From NCBI GenBank assembly GCA_030152675.1, contig JASLIY010000116.1, positions 1 through 5,528 of the forward strand: a DNA stretch of 5,528 bases, given 5' to 3'. The notes under the pieces were generated by a model. It worked only from the letters and a program-made list of their open reading frames with translations. It had not been told where the DNA came from and made no database searches. A program made the position numbers and the translations under genes. Below are positions 4,960 through 5,528 of this stretch, piece by piece; positions within the stretch are counted from its first letter, which is position 1; every line of letters starts with the position of its first letter. This DNA comes from Acinetobacter sp. (GTDB lineage Bacteria > Pseudomonadota > Gammaproteobacteria > Pseudomonadales > Moraxellaceae).

Positions 4960-5528
4960 GACTGATAAAAACTGACATTACGAAATTCTTTGGATTCATC
5001 CAAATCTGGCCATGTCGTTGCACTACGTTCATCGAGCTTGCGATACTTCGGATGGCTAAAGTTTTTCACTCGACTATCCGCCACCCAAACCTGTTGGCCG
5101 AACCTCAAGAAGTCATCTAAAAAGAATCGATTGCATTGATCGTATAGCACATCAGCTGCCAACAATACGTCTACAGCCTCTGCCTGATATAAATCATCCA
5201 AGTATTCAAGTTCGACCTGATTGAGCCGTGCATTTTCACGACATGCTGCCAAACTGACCGGATCGATATCACAGCAGATCACCCGCCGAGCGCCAGCCAG
5301 TTTCGCCGCGATCGCAACCACACCAGATCCAGCACCAAAATCCAACACCACCTTGTCCTTCACATGCGCTGGCTCAGCCAATAGCCACTGTGCCATGGCC
5401 AAACCCGACGCCCAGCAAAAAATCCAATACGGGGTGTCATTCCAGATCCGACGAATAATTTCATCATCCAATCGATCCGTCGGAAAAACAGGCGGAATCA
5501 ACCACAAGGAAATCGGTGTATCTGGGAG
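4938..5528 (-). CDS. Class I SAM-dependent methyltransferase, ETF-beta lysine methyltransferase (METTL20)-like; N-terminus outside window
   Basis: The minus strand is open from the right edge to a TGA at 4940-4938, giving 196 visible residues that begin LPDTPISLWLIPP. A TTG at 5507 is in frame, but coding-like sequence continues upstream of it, so I treat the gene as cut by the window. Using visible numbering, PYWIFCWASG (33-42) matches the YW-x3-W-x-GG-like segment before the fold. SAM motif I is LDFGAGSG at 62-69, followed by VVAIAAKLAGA. The acidic end of strand 2 is CDIDP at 86-90, and LLAADVLYD at about 122-130 is the strand-4 region. The fold and the WVADSR ending near strand 5 resemble mitochondrial METTL20 and its bacterial homologues, which trimethylate lysines of the electron-transfer flavoprotein beta subunit. 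The substrate here is inferred from family resemblance only; PrmA-like or other protein methyltransferases are alternatives. The gene ends inside the stem-loop at 4926-4959. Confidence 0.82.
   Translation of the reverse strand, partial: LPDTPISLWLIPPVFPTDRLDDEIIRRIWNDTPYWIFCWASGLAMAQWLLAEPAHVKDKVVLDFGAGSGVVAIAAKLAGARRVICCDIDPVSLAACRENARLNQVELEYLDDLYQAEAVDVLLAADVLYDQCNRFFLDDFLRFGQQVWVADSRVKNFSHPKYRKLDERSATTWPDLDESKEFRNVSFYQSLVLPHA

Noticed and set aside
4938..5507. TTG at 5507 as the true methyltransferase start
   Set aside because: The frame stays open and protein-like to the window edge (LPDTPIS precedes it), no Shine-Dalgarno is present, and the family usually has more sequence before this point.
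1..5528. A new multi-gene system such as defence, mobile element or biosynthetic cluster
   Set aside because: The genes are divergent or convergent single units with ordinary metabolic or isolated functions. There are no transposase, integrase, toxin-antitoxin, CRISPR or retron features.

Overview
The window looks like chromosomal DNA of a gammaproteobacterium, most likely Acinetobacter or a close Moraxellaceae relative. This is inferred from AT-rich intergenic DNA around moderately AT-rich genes, a GTP-type PEP carboxykinase (enteric relatives use the ATP type), a proteobacterial respiratory glycerol-3-phosphate dehydrogenase, and overall codon usage. The species cannot be fixed from the sequence alone. 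There is no tRNA, rRNA, insertion sequence, CRISPR array or prophage gene. It reads as an ordinary core-metabolism region, and I see no convincing new multi-gene system.

Layout, left to right. (1) At 1-138, minus strand, is the N-terminus of a diacylglycerol/lipid-kinase-family protein that runs off the left edge. (2) At 139-545 is an AT-rich divergent intergenic region that must hold promoters for the lipid kinase and for pckG. Its clearest element is a perfect 7-bp inverted repeat, TGTGCAC-AATA-GTGCACA, just before pckG. (3) At 546-2378, plus strand, is pckG, complete, 610 aa. (4) At 2403-2429 is a strong UUCG-loop terminator that works in both directions between convergent pckG and glpD. 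(5) At 2485-4026, minus strand, is glpD, complete, 513 aa from the preferred start. (6) At 4027-4435 is a second divergent intergenic region with candidate promoters, a 10-bp direct repeat, and possible leader ORFs ahead of glpD. (7) At 4436-4867, plus strand, is a small lipoprotein of unknown function. (8) At 4926-4959 is a long stem-loop overlapping the end of the next gene. (9) From 4938 to the right edge, minus strand, is a class I SAM-dependent methyltransferase that resembles the ETF-beta lysine methyltransferase (METTL20-like) family; its N-terminus lies outside the window.

Functionally, PckG turns oxaloacetate into PEP, the entry step of gluconeogenesis from organic acids. GlpD oxidises glycerol-3-phosphate to dihydroxyacetone phosphate and passes the electrons to the quinone pool. 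Both feed the triose/PEP part of central metabolism, but they are convergent, each has its own upstream region, and the terminator separates them, so they are neighbours and not an operon. The lipoprotein and methyltransferase genes are also convergent, and nothing in the sequence ties them to the metabolic genes. If the methyltransferase acts on electron-transfer flavoprotein, it and GlpD would both touch electron flow to quinone, but that link is speculative.
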